Source: Acidobacteriota bacterium | GTDB taxonomy: Bacteria > Acidobacteriota > Terriglobia > Acidiferrales > UBA7541 | NCBI GenBank assembly: GCA_013289955.1 | Contig: JABCYZ010000006.1 | Span: 124,001 to 188,000 of the forward strand | Reading direction: 5' to 3' | Length of the DNA: 64,000 bases | Shown: positions 52,168 through 60,436 of the stretch, in pieces | Layout: every line of letters begins with the position of its first letter | Numbering within the stretch: the first letter of the stretch is position 1 | The notes under the pieces: generated by a model | The model's database searches: none | Seen by the model: the letters and a program-made list of their open reading frames with translations, nothing else | Told to the model about the DNA's origin: nothing | Made by a program: the position numbers and the translations under genes

Positions 52168-53025
52168 TCAGAGTACGAGCGCATCGCCGACGCGGAGAAG
52201 TTTGCCGCATTCTGTGCTGGGGATGCGCGTGTTGATGGCGAGGCGGTAGAAGTGATCGAAGCGCTCGGCGGGCGCCCATGGCGGGAGCTGCGCGCGGCGC
52301 AGATCGATGAACCGTTTTTGGAAACCGTCATCGTTGGCGCCGGTTTGTGAATCGCGCGCAGGAACGGGGCAGCGTGCACAAGGGTTGCTGCCCTCGAGTG
52401 CGACGTCGCCGATCTTGAAGCGCACGACGCTGCTCTCGCTGTCAGCGAAGAGTTGATCTTCCCAGAACGCCGGCAGCATTTCGGGAGTGCGCGCATGCCC
52501 GTTCGTGTGGCGTGCCTGTGGGCCGCCGTCCGCATCGATTTCGAGCGTGGTGCGGAAGCGCCGGCGAGCCTCGTCGAGCGCCATGCCCGGAAACCACTCG
52601 CAAACGGCCGCTAGCGATGCCGTGGAAACAATCGTTGGACCGGGGGCGAGGCCGTCATCGGGAAAGCCTTCGCGCGTGTAGCGCACCTGAATCGCTTGCT
52701 CAAAGTACATACTGAACCATTCCGCGGCGCCCTCGGTGTCGTCGGGAAACGCGAAGGTCATCGCCGGAATCTGGCGCCGGTCGCCCGGCACAGTGAGTGT
52801 GACGGAACGTATATCCGCAGCATACGCCGCGCGAACCAGGTGTATGGCGGCCGTGCGCTTGCCATTCACCCAGCGGCCGTCGGCGGAATAGAGGGCCCAG
52901 ACGCGGTCCAGCTCGAGGCCGCCGTTTGGGCCGATGCGGGCTTCCATCACATGCAACGGATCGAGGGCTTTGATGGGATGCAGACGAATATTCAGAAGGC
53001 GAGGCGGTAATCTCGGTAAGCCCAC
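52168..53025 (-). CDS. MOSC-domain protein with N-terminal beta-barrel domain
   Basis: 285 residues. The N-terminal MOSC_N domain has LLNIRLHPIKALDPLHVMEA, then GLELDRVWALYSADGRWVNG. The C-terminal MOSC domain has the conserved Cys in GSNPCARCPVPARDSQTGAN, which in homologues holds the molybdenum cofactor sulfur. Homologous proteins (mARC, YcbX) reduce N-hydroxylated compounds or transfer sulfur to the cofactor. The CARC pair may be the cofactor ligand. It converges on nuoI with 20 bases between the stops. Confidence 0.9.
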   Translation of the reverse strand: MGLPRLPPRLLNIRLHPIKALDPLHVMEARIGPNGGLELDRVWALYSADGRWVNGKRTAAIHLVRAAYAADIRSVTLTVPGDRRQIPAMTFAFPDDTEGAAEWFSMYFEQAIQVRYTREGFPDDGLAPGPTIVSTASLAAVCEWFPGMALDEARRRFRTTLEIDADGGPQARHTNGHARTPEMLPAFWEDQLFADSESSVVRFKIGDVALEGSNPCARCPVPARDSQTGANDDGFQKRFIDLRRAQLPPWAPAERFDHFYRLAINTRIPSTECGKLLRVGDALVL

Positions 53026-53093
53026 CCATAGAGTTTAGCAGAGCAGGGCCCGGCAAGAGCTCGCTCCGGGAAACGGCGTCCTCAGGCTCGAGA

Positions 53094-53498
53094 TCAGCTC
53101 GCCGAAGCCGCTGCCGCAGACGATTTCTTCTTCTTGGCCATTTGTTGCACGGTGAAGAGCAGCAGCGAGCGGTCTTGCGGGTCCATCTTGCTCAGCAGGT
53201 GTCTGAGTTTGCGCATAAACCGCAAGTCCTTGCCGGAGCTGCCCCAGGTATTGCTGCCGGAGTCGGTCCAGGCGGCCGGAACATCCAGCTGGGGCGGCTG
53301 GTCGCCATCGTAGAGCAGTTGATAGAGCGGCATTTCCAGCGCTCGCGCCAGTTTTTCCAGGGTCTCGATAGCAGGAACCGTATGGCCATTCTCGACGCGT
53401 GATAGATAGCAGCGCAGCAGGCCGGTGCGTTTCTCAATGTCGCCTTGAGATAATTTCTTTTCTTCGCGCAGGACGCGCAAGCGCTCACCGATGATCAT
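53094..53498 (-). CDS. XRE-family transcriptional regulator (copy 2)
   Basis: 134 residues from the ATG at 53498 (MIIGERLRVLREEKK). The helix-turn-helix LSQGDIEKRTGLLRCYLSRV and the helix after it match copy 1 (19056-19427) nearly residue for residue. The C-terminal halves differ more (DLRFMRKLRHLLSKMDPQDR here), and this one ends in a Lys/Ala/Ser tail (KKKKSSAAAASAS). Identical recognition helices imply that both bind similar operators. A gap of 292 bases separates it from the GYD gene on the same strand. Confidence 0.92.
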   Translation of the reverse strand: MIIGERLRVLREEKKLSQGDIEKRTGLLRCYLSRVENGHTVPAIETLEKLARALEMPLYQLLYDGDQPPQLDVPAAWTDSGSNTWGSSGKDLRFMRKLRHLLSKMDPQDRSLLLFTVQQMAKKKKSSAAAASAS

Positions 53499-53790
53499 CC
53501 GTGACACCTCGCCAAAACCACTCCGCTTTGCAGTTCAGTGCGAGCCAGAGTGACTGGAGTATAAACTATCAAATCGATGTAAGTCGAGAGATTTACGTTG
53601 CCCGGCCCCGCGGAAATTCATCGATCCCCGGACGGCGGGCCGGAGTGCCGCGCGGGGGAGAATCGTCCATCTGGAACGTCGAACATCGTCGGGATCGCGC
53701 ACACAATTCCTGCTCGCGCGGTGTAGAAGCATTTCATCGCCCGGCCCTAATATGCGCGATTGTTCCGTGAAGCCTTGGTCCGCTCGGCGA

Positions 53791-54141
53791 TCACGCGCCG
53801 GCTGCCGCTCCGTGCCCGGCCACAATAGACTTGTAGCCGCAGGTCCCAGCTTTTTTGAGAGCTTCGATGGCTTGAGCGGCGGTCATGAGCGGGGTCGTTT
53901 GCACATGGGCGACCGCCCCGCCGGCGGCGAATGCGATAGCGATAGCCGCGGCCGAAATGTTGTCGGGCATCTCCGTGATGGCGATGACGTCAAACGGCCC
54001 AAACGCAAAAAACGCCGAATGCAGTTTTCCGCCGAGTTTCTCGATCGGCAAGCGAACGATTTCGAGCCGGTCCTGCGGATCGGCCATCAGACGAGCCCAG
54101 GCTTCTTTCGTGTAGCTGACTTGGTGGCAATAGTGTGGCAT
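53791..54141 (-). CDS. GYD-domain protein
   Basis: 116 residues: YCHQVSYTKEAWARLMADPQ, then KLGGKLHSAFFAFGPFDVIA, and ITEMPDNISAAAIAIAFAAG. These match the GYD family (alpha/beta barrel-like dimers of about 95-110 residues) of unknown function. The C-terminus adds a helix (MTAAQAIEALKKAGTCGYKS). It stands alone; a GAGATACC-like sequence just upstream of the ATG contains a plausible AAGGAG ribosome site. Confidence 0.85.
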   Translation of the reverse strand: MPHYCHQVSYTKEAWARLMADPQDRLEIVRLPIEKLGGKLHSAFFAFGPFDVIAITEMPDNISAAAIAIAFAAGGAVAHVQTTPLMTAAQAIEALKKAGTCGYKSIVAGHGAAAGA

Positions 54142-54248
54142 GAGGTATCTCCTTGAAGTTTAGGGGGAACGGACTGGGGAATGGCGGAACTATGCGCTTG
54201 AAAACAACGGGAGTCAAGAAAGCGTATAGCGCCCATAGCGCCATCCAA

Positions 54249-54304
54249 AATGTAACCAGAGGGGATATCAGCAAGCGGATCCTACGGATAGCTCCGGTTA
54301 CATT
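54249..54304. repeat. 13-bp inverted repeat in an empty region
   Basis: AATGTAACCAGAG (54249-54261) pairs with CTCCGGTTACATT (54292-54304) with one mismatch, around a 30-base spacer. It lies in the 331-base gap (54142-54472) between the GYD and DsbA-like genes, which holds no supported ORF. It may be an RNA structure, or the ends of a small decayed element; the spacer is too short for a transposon. Confidence 0.45.
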
Positions 54305-54472
54305 CTTAAATGGCTTGACGTGGAAAAGCGGCAGAAAGCGCCTGGATTCCTGCTTTCCGTGAGTCTGATAAGTAATATTATGTTAACTAGAAAATCAGGA
54401 CGACCTGCCTTTATCCAGGCCTATCCAGTAGCCCTAAAATGCGGGCTGCCTCCCTCTTCTCGCCCACTCCCG

Positions 54473-55381
54473 CTAATTCTTAGCCGAGGACTTTTGTGTT
54501 TTAGGTTGGTCTAATTCGTATTTGATGTACTGCTCGAGCGTGTGGGGATCTGCGCCGACAATTCGCCGCCCGTTCACAAACATTGTTGGCGTGCTCGCGA
54601 CTTCCAGCTGAATGCCATTGGCACGGCTCGCGTCGACAGCGGCGCCGGCCTCGCGGCTGGCCAGGCAGGCCTTGAACGTATCGGTGTTCAGCCCCGATTG
54701 CGCCGCAAAGTCAGTCATCTTGGCCCACGCATTTTCGGCTGAGATCAGCTCCTGGCCGTCGTAGATCAAATCGTACATTTTCCAGAAGGCCTTCGGGTCT
54801 TGCTGGTAAGCGCATCGCCCAGCAAGGGCTGCTGTCCTTGCCCAGGGATGAATCTGTTCCAGGGGAAAGTCCTTAAACACCACCCGCAATTGAGGGTAGT
54901 TCGGTAGCAAACCGCGCAGCGCGTCGTGCAAGCTGCGACAGACAGGGCACTCAAAGTCCGAGAACTCCACCAGGGTTACGGGGGAATTGGCGGGGCCTAG
55001 CGAGGGACTATCTTTAATCTGAAGTTGAGCGCGGTTCTCGGCAATAGGATCCTTCGACAGATCCGACAACTCGCCACGGAACATGTATTTCCCGTCCCTG
55101 GTGACATAGACCTTGCCGGTCTGCTGGTTCTCTCCCATTTTTACCTCGACATCCACTTCCTGCAGTCCTTCGACACCGATATCTTTCGGAGCTGAGGCGA
55201 TGACGGTTGTGTCTGCTCCAAAGGCGTAGAGATTCCGCAGGTAAGCCTCGACGGTCTTCTGTATGGGCAGCTCTCTAGCGGCGGCAGAAGCAGCGGGCGC
55301 AGCTTGCGAGCTCTGCGCACGGGCGCCAGGAACCATAAAGCTCAGGGCAACTATCGCTGTAAGCGTCAGTGATTTCTTCAC
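54473..55381 (-). CDS. Exported DsbA-like thioredoxin-fold protein
   Basis: 302 residues from the GTG at 55381, which has GAGGT six bases upstream. The signal peptide is KKSLTLTAIVALSFMVPGARA. An N-terminal domain (VEAYLRNLYAFGADTTVIAS to DGKYMFRGELSDLSKDPIAE) is typical of acidobacterial members. The thioredoxin-fold (Thioredoxin_4) domain follows with active site EFSDFECPVCRSLHDALRG (CPVC), helical insert and the cis-Pro in EVASTPTMFVNGRRIVG. Probably makes or isomerises disulfides in the periplasm. It is 16 bases downstream of nadE on the same strand. Confidence 0.92.
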   Translation of the reverse strand: MKKSLTLTAIVALSFMVPGARAQSSQAAPAASAAARELPIQKTVEAYLRNLYAFGADTTVIASAPKDIGVEGLQEVDVEVKMGENQQTGKVYVTRDGKYMFRGELSDLSKDPIAENRAQLQIKDSPSLGPANSPVTLVEFSDFECPVCRSLHDALRGLLPNYPQLRVVFKDFPLEQIHPWARTAALAGRCAYQQDPKAFWKMYDLIYDGQELISAENAWAKMTDFAAQSGLNTDTFKACLASREAGAAVDASRANGIQLEVASTPTMFVNGRRIVGADPHTLEQYIKYELDQPKTQKSSAKN

Positions 55382-55397
55382 GCTAGACCTCAGTTCT

Positions 55398-57035
55398 TTA
55401 AGGAATAAACCGCTGTGCAATCGGAAATGGCCGGCCAAAACCAAACGCTCTCGAAGTAATCTTAAGCCCCGGAGCCGCCTGTTTGCGTTTGTATTCGGTC
55501 CGGTCGACCAGCAGGGCAATGTCGCGTACGAGGTGCAGGTCGAAGCCATAATGATCCGCAATCTCCTGCGGGCTGTGCAGGTCCTCAATATAAGCCTTCA
55601 GGATGCGGTCAAGGACATCATAGGGCGGCAGGCTGTCCTCGTCCTTCTGATTGGGACGTAACTCGGCGGAAGGTACTTTCTCGATGGAAGATCGGGGGAT
55701 GAGTTCCCTTTCCCGATTGATCCATTTGGCCAGCTCGTAGACCATCAATTTGGGGACGTCCGAAATCACCGCCAGCCCTCCGGCCATGTCGCCGTACAAT
55801 GTGCAGTAACCTACCGCCAGTTCCGATTTGTTTCCAGTGCTAAGAACCATCGATCCGAATTTATTCGATATCGCCATCAGGTAATTGCCGCGAATACGCG
55901 CCTGAATGTTTTCTTCCGTAACGTCGTTCGGACGCGAAGCAAACGCCGGTTCGAGCGCCTGCTGATAGGCGTCAAACACATCGCCAATCGGCAGAGTAAC
56001 CAATTCGATGCCGAGATTTTGCGCCAGGGCTTTCGCGTCAGCTTTGCTCCCCTCGGAGGAGTAAGGCCCCGGCATGGAAACGCCCAGAACGTTCCCCGCG
56101 CCCAGAGCGTCGACAGCTATCGACGCCACCACAGAGGAATCGATTCCACCGCTCAGGCCCACCAGTACTTTTTTGAAGCCGCATTTGCGGACATAATCCT
56201 GCGTCCCGGTGATCAGCGCCCTGTAGGCATACGCGATTTCTTCATGCGGCTGCGCGTGAATTTCGCCTTCCCCGGTGACAGTATCGAAGAGGACTAGATC
56301 CTCTTCAAACGCCAAAGCCTGTGCCGCAATTCTCCCTTCCGCGGTCAAGGCCATGCTGGCGCCGTCAAAAATCAGGCTGTCGTCTCCCCCCACCTGGTTC
56401 ACGTACACGATGGGGCGGTGCTGATTCATAGCGATCGATTGAAGCATCTCCAATCGTAAAGCGCGCTTGTCGATCGTGTAGGGAGATGCCGAAATATTCA
56501 GCAGCACGGTAATTCCCTGCCCGATGAGTTCGGTCACGGGATCGCGGTCATACCGGCACTCGGCCCAAAACTTTTTGTCGTTCCAGACGTCTTCGCAAAT
56601 TGTGATGCCCAGTTGCTCTTTGCCAAATCCATAAGCGAATTGCTTGCTTGCCGGCTGAAAATAGCGCGACTCGTCAAACACATCGTACGTCGGCAAAAGC
56701 ATTTTGCTCTGTTCAAACACCACGCGCCCGCTGCAAATCAGCGCCGCCTTATTGGCAATGGACTTTCCCGTGCCGTTTTTCACGCGCCCGGCGTATCCCA
56801 CGATAGACGGCAACGGCAGCTTGGCTGCCAGTTGCTTTAATTCCAGATGGTTGCGATCGATAAAGGAGGGCCGTTCGAGCAGGTCCTGAGGTAGGTAGCC
56901 ACAAAGGCAAAGTTCCGAAAAAACGGCAAGGTCGGCCCCTCGCTGTCTGGCTTTCTCCGCCAGACTCAGGATGCGGGCCGAATTTCCTGCGAAATCGCCT
57001 ACCGTGGGATTGAACTGCGCAAGCGCTATCTTCAT
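55398..57035 (-). CDS. nadE: Glutamine-dependent NAD+ synthetase
   Basis: 545 residues; last step of NAD+ synthesis. The N-terminal nitrilase-like glutaminase domain has its Glu in FSELCLCGY, Lys in EQSKMLLPTYDVFDE and Cys in LGITICEDVWNDKKFW. The C-terminal synthetase has the pyrophosphatase loop VGLSGGIDSSVVASIAVDAL and TGNKSELAVGYCTLYGDMAG. The ATG (KIALAQFNPTVGDFAGNSA) is at the family start. It shares a strand with the DsbA-like gene downstream, 16 bases apart. Confidence 0.96.
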   Translation of the reverse strand: MKIALAQFNPTVGDFAGNSARILSLAEKARQRGADLAVFSELCLCGYLPQDLLERPSFIDRNHLELKQLAAKLPLPSIVGYAGRVKNGTGKSIANKAALICSGRVVFEQSKMLLPTYDVFDESRYFQPASKQFAYGFGKEQLGITICEDVWNDKKFWAECRYDRDPVTELIGQGITVLLNISASPYTIDKRALRLEMLQSIAMNQHRPIVYVNQVGGDDSLIFDGASMALTAEGRIAAQALAFEEDLVLFDTVTGEGEIHAQPHEEIAYAYRALITGTQDYVRKCGFKKVLVGLSGGIDSSVVASIAVDALGAGNVLGVSMPGPYSSEGSKADAKALAQNLGIELVTLPIGDVFDAYQQALEPAFASRPNDVTEENIQARIRGNYLMAISNKFGSMVLSTGNKSELAVGYCTLYGDMAGGLAVISDVPKLMVYELAKWINRERELIPRSSIEKVPSAELRPNQKDEDSLPPYDVLDRILKAYIEDLHSPQEIADHYGFDLHLVRDIALLVDRTEYKRKQAAPGLKITSRAFGFGRPFPIAQRFIP

Positions 57036-57118
57036 GCCGGCACTTTAGAATACGGATGCACACGCGAGATTGCAAATAGCAGCGAGAAGGGTTGTGTCCG
57101 GTTTACTGGCACCGCCCG

Positions 57119-57736
57119 TTACCCATTTTTCTGCAGCTTCTGGGCCACCAAACTGGCGATTCCCTGCCCGGCGTTCAACTCCCGATAGAACAGAGTGTGG
57201 AGTCCGGGAAACGCGGTTCGCAGCTCTCCGGATTCGAGCAGATAGCGAGGGTTGTGCGGGCCGCCGGAATGGCTGAGCTGCGCGCGCGTGAATGTTTCAA
57301 ACACCAGCACGCCGCCGGGGCGAAGCGCAGCAGCCATTTGCTGGAAGAGAGATCTTTGTAGGTACTCGAGGCAAAGGATCAAAGAAAACAAAGCCTCTGG
57401 CAGCTGTATATCCTCCAGATTCGCTTGAATGAGCCGGATGCCGCTGGTCCGCGAGCCTGTGCCGGAGGTGTCGTCGGCCCGGCTAACGTGCAGCCGGGCC
57501 TTGCGCGCGCGGCTTTCCAAAATGTCCAGTGCAGCTCCCGACCAGTCGACCGCGTTCACGAATTGCCCGCGTCCCGCCAGCAACAAGGTGTGCCGGCCGG
57601 TCCCGCAGGCGAGATCTAGCGCTGCTCCCATAGGGAGCAATGGCAGCCACTCGGAGACGATGCTGGCAGGCTCGGCAGCAGGATTATCCGCTGACTTGCG
57701 GTGGCGTGCGTCCCATTCGGTTACTGTTGTGGACAT
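57119..57736 (-). CDS. Class I SAM-dependent methyltransferase (TehB-like)
   Basis: 205 residues. The start is EWDARHRKSADNPAAEPASI, then the SAM-binding loop ALDLACGTGRHTLLLAGRGQ, the acidic VDWSGAALDIL, and IQANLEDIQL, with SLILCLEYLQRSLFQQMAAA and LRPGGVLVFETFT behind. This order matches the TehB/UbiG-like group; the substrate is unknown. No ribosome site is present: the six bases before the ATG are the T-run of a terminator. So the gene is either read from an internal start or controlled by read-through. Confidence 0.88.
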   Translation of the reverse strand: MSTTVTEWDARHRKSADNPAAEPASIVSEWLPLLPMGAALDLACGTGRHTLLLAGRGQFVNAVDWSGAALDILESRARKARLHVSRADDTSGTGSRTSGIRLIQANLEDIQLPEALFSLILCLEYLQRSLFQQMAAALRPGGVLVFETFTRAQLSHSGGPHNPRYLLESGELRTAFPGLHTLFYRELNAGQGIASLVAQKLQKNG

Positions 57737-57770
57737 AAAAAAGGCCCTCGAACAGTGTGTTCAAGGGCCT
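57737..57770 (-). terminator. Terminator directly abutting the methyltransferase start
   Basis: On the minus strand AGGCCCTTGAAC and GTTCGAGGGCCT (57770-57759 / 57753-57742) form a 12-pair stem with one G-U pair and loop ACACT, followed by six T. The last T is the base before the methyltransferase ATG. It terminates the Fe-S carrier gene transcript. Confidence 0.85.
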
Positions 57771-57809
57771 GGAACCCTGTACCTAGGGCGCGCGAAATGC
57801 CACTGCCAG

Positions 57810-57848
57810 TGTCATCCATTGTGGCATTCTATGCCACAATGAATGACA
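57810..57848. repeat. 39-base near-perfect palindrome
   Basis: TGTCATCCATTGTGGCAT (57810-57827), loop TCT, ATGCCACAATGAATGACA (57831-57848): 17 of 18 pairs match. No T-run follows on either strand. It lies 17 bases after the Fe-S carrier stop and 39 bases before the terminator in the direction of transcription. Such a long stem could protect the transcript end or be a repetitive palindromic element. Confidence 0.75.
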
Positions 57849-57865
57849 GATTGAAACAGCGCCGG

Positions 57866-58189
57866 TTAGACGCTGAAGGAACTGCCGCAGCCGCAGGTGC
57901 TCTTCACGTTCGGGTTGTTGAACTTGAAGCCCGCGCCTTCAATCGTTTCGATGTAATCGATCTCAACGCCGTCCAGATACATCGAGCTCATCTGATCGAC
58001 CGCGACCTTAAGACCGTTAAAATCCACTACTTGGTCGGTCTCGTTGGTCTGGTTTTCAAAAGCCATATGGTACTGGAAACCGGAGCAGCCTCCGCCGACG
58101 ACGGCTACGCGCAAAGCCACCGGTACAGGATTCTGCATGCCCATGATTTCCTTGACCTTGGTGCTGGCAGTAGGAGTCAGACTAATCAT
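57866..58189 (-). CDS. erpA: A-type iron-sulfur carrier (ErpA/IscA-like)
   Basis: 107 residues from the ATG at 58189, with AAAGGAA three bases upstream; the longer frame would overlap the dehydrogenase start. The three cluster-binding cysteines are in VGGGCSGFQYHM and TCGCGSSFSV. The middle DQVVDFNGLKVAVDQMSSMY, then LDGVEIDYIETIEGAGFKF, is typical of the HesB/IscA family. It delivers Fe-S clusters to target proteins; whether ErpA or IscA cannot be told from this alone. It diverges from the isocitrate dehydrogenase family gene. Confidence 0.93.
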   Translation of the reverse strand: MISLTPTASTKVKEIMGMQNPVPVALRVAVVGGGCSGFQYHMAFENQTNETDQVVDFNGLKVAVDQMSSMYLDGVEIDYIETIEGAGFKFNNPNVKSTCGCGSSFSV

Positions 58190-58364
58190 AAATTCCTTTG
58201 GCCTCCGCATCGCAGGTGAACCCGCGATGCATCTTTCTCTTGAAGTATAGCAAACCTTCTCGACAACTGCACATCGCTCTCTGACGACCGATTTCTTGTC
58301 TGGAAACTCGACACAATAGCGGGTTTCGACAACCCTATGCCCTTCCGATACAATAAGATGCGCC

Positions 58365-59372
58365 ATGAGACATAAAGTCACGCTGATCCCTGGAGAAGGC
58401 ATCGGTCCTGAGGTTGCCGCCGCCGTGCGGGCCATCTTGGAGGCCGCGGGCGTTCAAATCGATTGGGAAGAGGTCGAAGCGCGCTCGGACAAGGCTTCGG
58501 CAACCGGACAATTTGTTACCGAAGGTGCTGTCGAATCCGTTCGTCGGAATCGAGTGGCCCTCAAAGGGCCCATGGGCACCGCCATTGCCGGCGGAGCACC
58601 CAGCATTAACGTAGCCTTAAGGAAAACGCTCGATCTTTACGCCAACGTCCGGCCTGTCAAGAACCTCCCCGGGGTGAAATCCCGGTTCGAAAATGTGGAT
58701 GTCGTTCTGATCCGCGAAAACACGGAAGATCTCTATTCCGGACTGGAGCACGAAGTGGTTCCGGGCGTGGTAGAGAGCTTGAAAATAATCACAGAAAAAG
58801 CATCGACGCAGATCGCGCACTTCGCCTTCAAATATGCCAAACGCGAAGGCCGCAAGAAAATTCACGCCATCCACAAGGCCAATATCATGAAGCTCTCGGA
58901 CGGACTTTTTCTGAAGTCCATCCGAAACGTTGCGCCGCAGTATTCCGACATCGAGTACAAGGAACTGATCGTCGACAATGCGTGCATGCAAATGGTGCTG
59001 AATCCCCAGCAATTCGACATGTTGTTGCTGCCAAATCTTTATGGCGACGTGATGAGTGATCTTGCCGCTGGACTTGTCGGCGGCCTCGGCGTCGTTGGCA
59101 GCGCCAACGTTGGCAACGAGGCTGCTATGTTCGAGGCCGTGCATGGCACGGCGCCAGACATCGCCGGCAAAGGATTGGCGAATCCCACGGCCCTGCTTCT
59201 GAGCAGCATCATGATGCTGGACCATCTGGGGGAAAGATCGGCAGCTCGCCGCATCGAAAGCGCTCTCGAAAAGGTGCACCGTGAAGGTAAGCACGTTACC
59301 CAGGACGTGGGCGGCACAGCCGGCACCGCGGAGTTCACCCAGGCGGTGATCGGTTCGCTTCGGCCGAGCTAG
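58365..59372 (+). CDS. NAD-type isocitrate/isopropylmalate dehydrogenase family
   Basis: 335 residues; decarboxylating beta-hydroxyacid dehydrogenase. The start is HKVTLIPGEGIGPEVAAAVR. The substrate site SINVALRKTLDLYANVRPVK has the Ser and Asn typical of isocitrate rather than isopropylmalate enzymes. RENTEDLYSGLEHEVVPGVV, the metal Asp residues in NLYGDVMSDLAAGLVGGLGV and the nucleotide site EAVHGTAPDIAGKGLANPTA follow. This makes NAD-dependent isocitrate dehydrogenase of the TCA cycle the best call, with homoisocitrate or tartrate dehydrogenase possible. The gene stands alone. Confidence 0.9.
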   Translation: MRHKVTLIPGEGIGPEVAAAVRAILEAAGVQIDWEEVEARSDKASATGQFVTEGAVESVRRNRVALKGPMGTAIAGGAPSINVALRKTLDLYANVRPVKNLPGVKSRFENVDVVLIRENTEDLYSGLEHEVVPGVVESLKIITEKASTQIAHFAFKYAKREGRKKIHAIHKANIMKLSDGLFLKSIRNVAPQYSDIEYKELIVDNACMQMVLNPQQFDMLLLPNLYGDVMSDLAAGLVGGLGVVGSANVGNEAAMFEAVHGTAPDIAGKGLANPTALLLSSIMMLDHLGERSAARRIESALEKVHREGKHVTQDVGGTAGTAEFTQAVIGSLRPS

Positions 59373-59480
59373 TTCGCTCCTGTTGTACCCGGCGCAGTTG
59401 GTTCAGGCGACGGTAAGTCCTTGTTATTCTGGCTCAGGCGTGGCAAGCTCATTGCGTTAGTCCCCCCCAGAGGCGGCTGA

Positions 59481-59885
59481 ATGCACCGGTCTAGGTACCC
59501 CGAAAGGCGTCGCACCGTTCGGATGACGCTGCAAATTCCCCTGAAAGTACGCTGCCAGATGCCGGAAGGCGAAGTTATTGACTTAAAGGCGTTTACGCAG
59601 TTTGTAAGCGCGAACGGGGCGCTCATCGTGATGGATGCCCCGCTGCTACCCGGCCAGACCGTCCGCCTTTTCAACGAGATGACCTCGGAGTCGGTCGAGT
59701 GTTTTGTGACCTCCGTTCGCGAAAAACAGGAACACCGATTTATAGGCGTTGGCTTCGCTACGCCCCGTAAGGATTTTTGGCACGTGGTCTTTCCGAAAGC
59801 GGGAACCAGGCAGGCCGTACGGTCATCGCTAACCGGGTCGCTCGTCGAGCCCGGAAAGACACGAAACATCCCCCCGCAAACGTAG
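59481..59885 (+). CDS. PilZ-domain protein
   Basis: 134 residues. The c-di-GMP site is seen as YPERRRTVRMTLQIPLKVRC (basic RxxxR-like motif) and FVSANGALIVMDAPLLPGQT (D/NxSxxG variant: SANGA). The last strands are SESVECFVTSVREKQEHRFI, then GVGFATPRKDFW. The C-terminal 30 residues are Arg/Ser-rich and disordered. It resembles the PilZ-like protein at 47960-48295 in design, but sequence similarity is slight. Target unknown; the pilin gene in this window makes a role in motility or adhesion plausible. Confidence 0.85.
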   Translation: MHRSRYPERRRTVRMTLQIPLKVRCQMPEGEVIDLKAFTQFVSANGALIVMDAPLLPGQTVRLFNEMTSESVECFVTSVREKQEHRFIGVGFATPRKDFWHVVFPKAGTRQAVRSSLTGSLVEPGKTRNIPPQT

Positions 59886-59975
59886 GGCGCTCATCGACGG
59901 AGTGATCTTCGAATTCCTCCGGATTCGCCTTTTGTTATCCGGCGATGGGCCGGTTTGTGGCTCACCTGTCTCCCA

Positions 59976-60401
59976 CTATCCAACGCGCGGCGGATAAACC
60001 TGGTAGAGAAGGACGTACACAATCACCCCGGTCACGGAAACGTAGAACCACAGCGGCAGCGTCCAGCGGGCGATCACCCGGTGTTTATCGAACTTCTCGA
60101 GCCATGCGCGGCGCAAGGTAACCAGGATCATCGGTACGATGACGATGGCCAGTATAGTGTGCGAAATGAGCAGCGTGAAATAAACATCGCGAATCCAGCC
60201 CTCCCCCTGGAAAAGAACGTGGCCGACCCGAATGTGGTAGATCACATAGGAAATCAAGAACACTGTCGATACGGCAAAAGCGGCAATCATGAAAACCTTG
60301 TGCACTTTCATTTTGCCGTTCTTGATGGCGGCGTAGCCACAGGCGAGCAGAATCGCGCTGATACCATTTAAGGAAGCGTTGAGCGCGGCTTGTGAAAACA
60401 T
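59976..60401 (-). CDS. DUF420 membrane protein (CtaM-like)
   Basis: 141 residues from the ATG at 60401; a much longer frame upstream overlaps ctaB. Four membrane segments: ALNASLNGISAILLACGYAA, KVFMIAAFAVSTVFLISYVI, TLLISHTILAIVIVPMILVT and LPLWFYVSVTGVIVYVLLYQ. His residues in KVHKVFM, YHIRVGHVLF and LLISHT fit the DUF420 family. A member (CtaM) is needed for maturation of an aa3-type oxidase in Staphylococcus. Its position after ctaA-ctaB supports the same role. Confidence 0.9.
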   Translation of the reverse strand: MFSQAALNASLNGISAILLACGYAAIKNGKMKVHKVFMIAAFAVSTVFLISYVIYHIRVGHVLFQGEGWIRDVYFTLLISHTILAIVIVPMILVTLRRAWLEKFDKHRVIARWTLPLWFYVSVTGVIVYVLLYQVYPPRVG

Positions 60402-60436
60402 TAGTCGGCGATTGTCCTTCCCCCGGCAGAGGCTGT

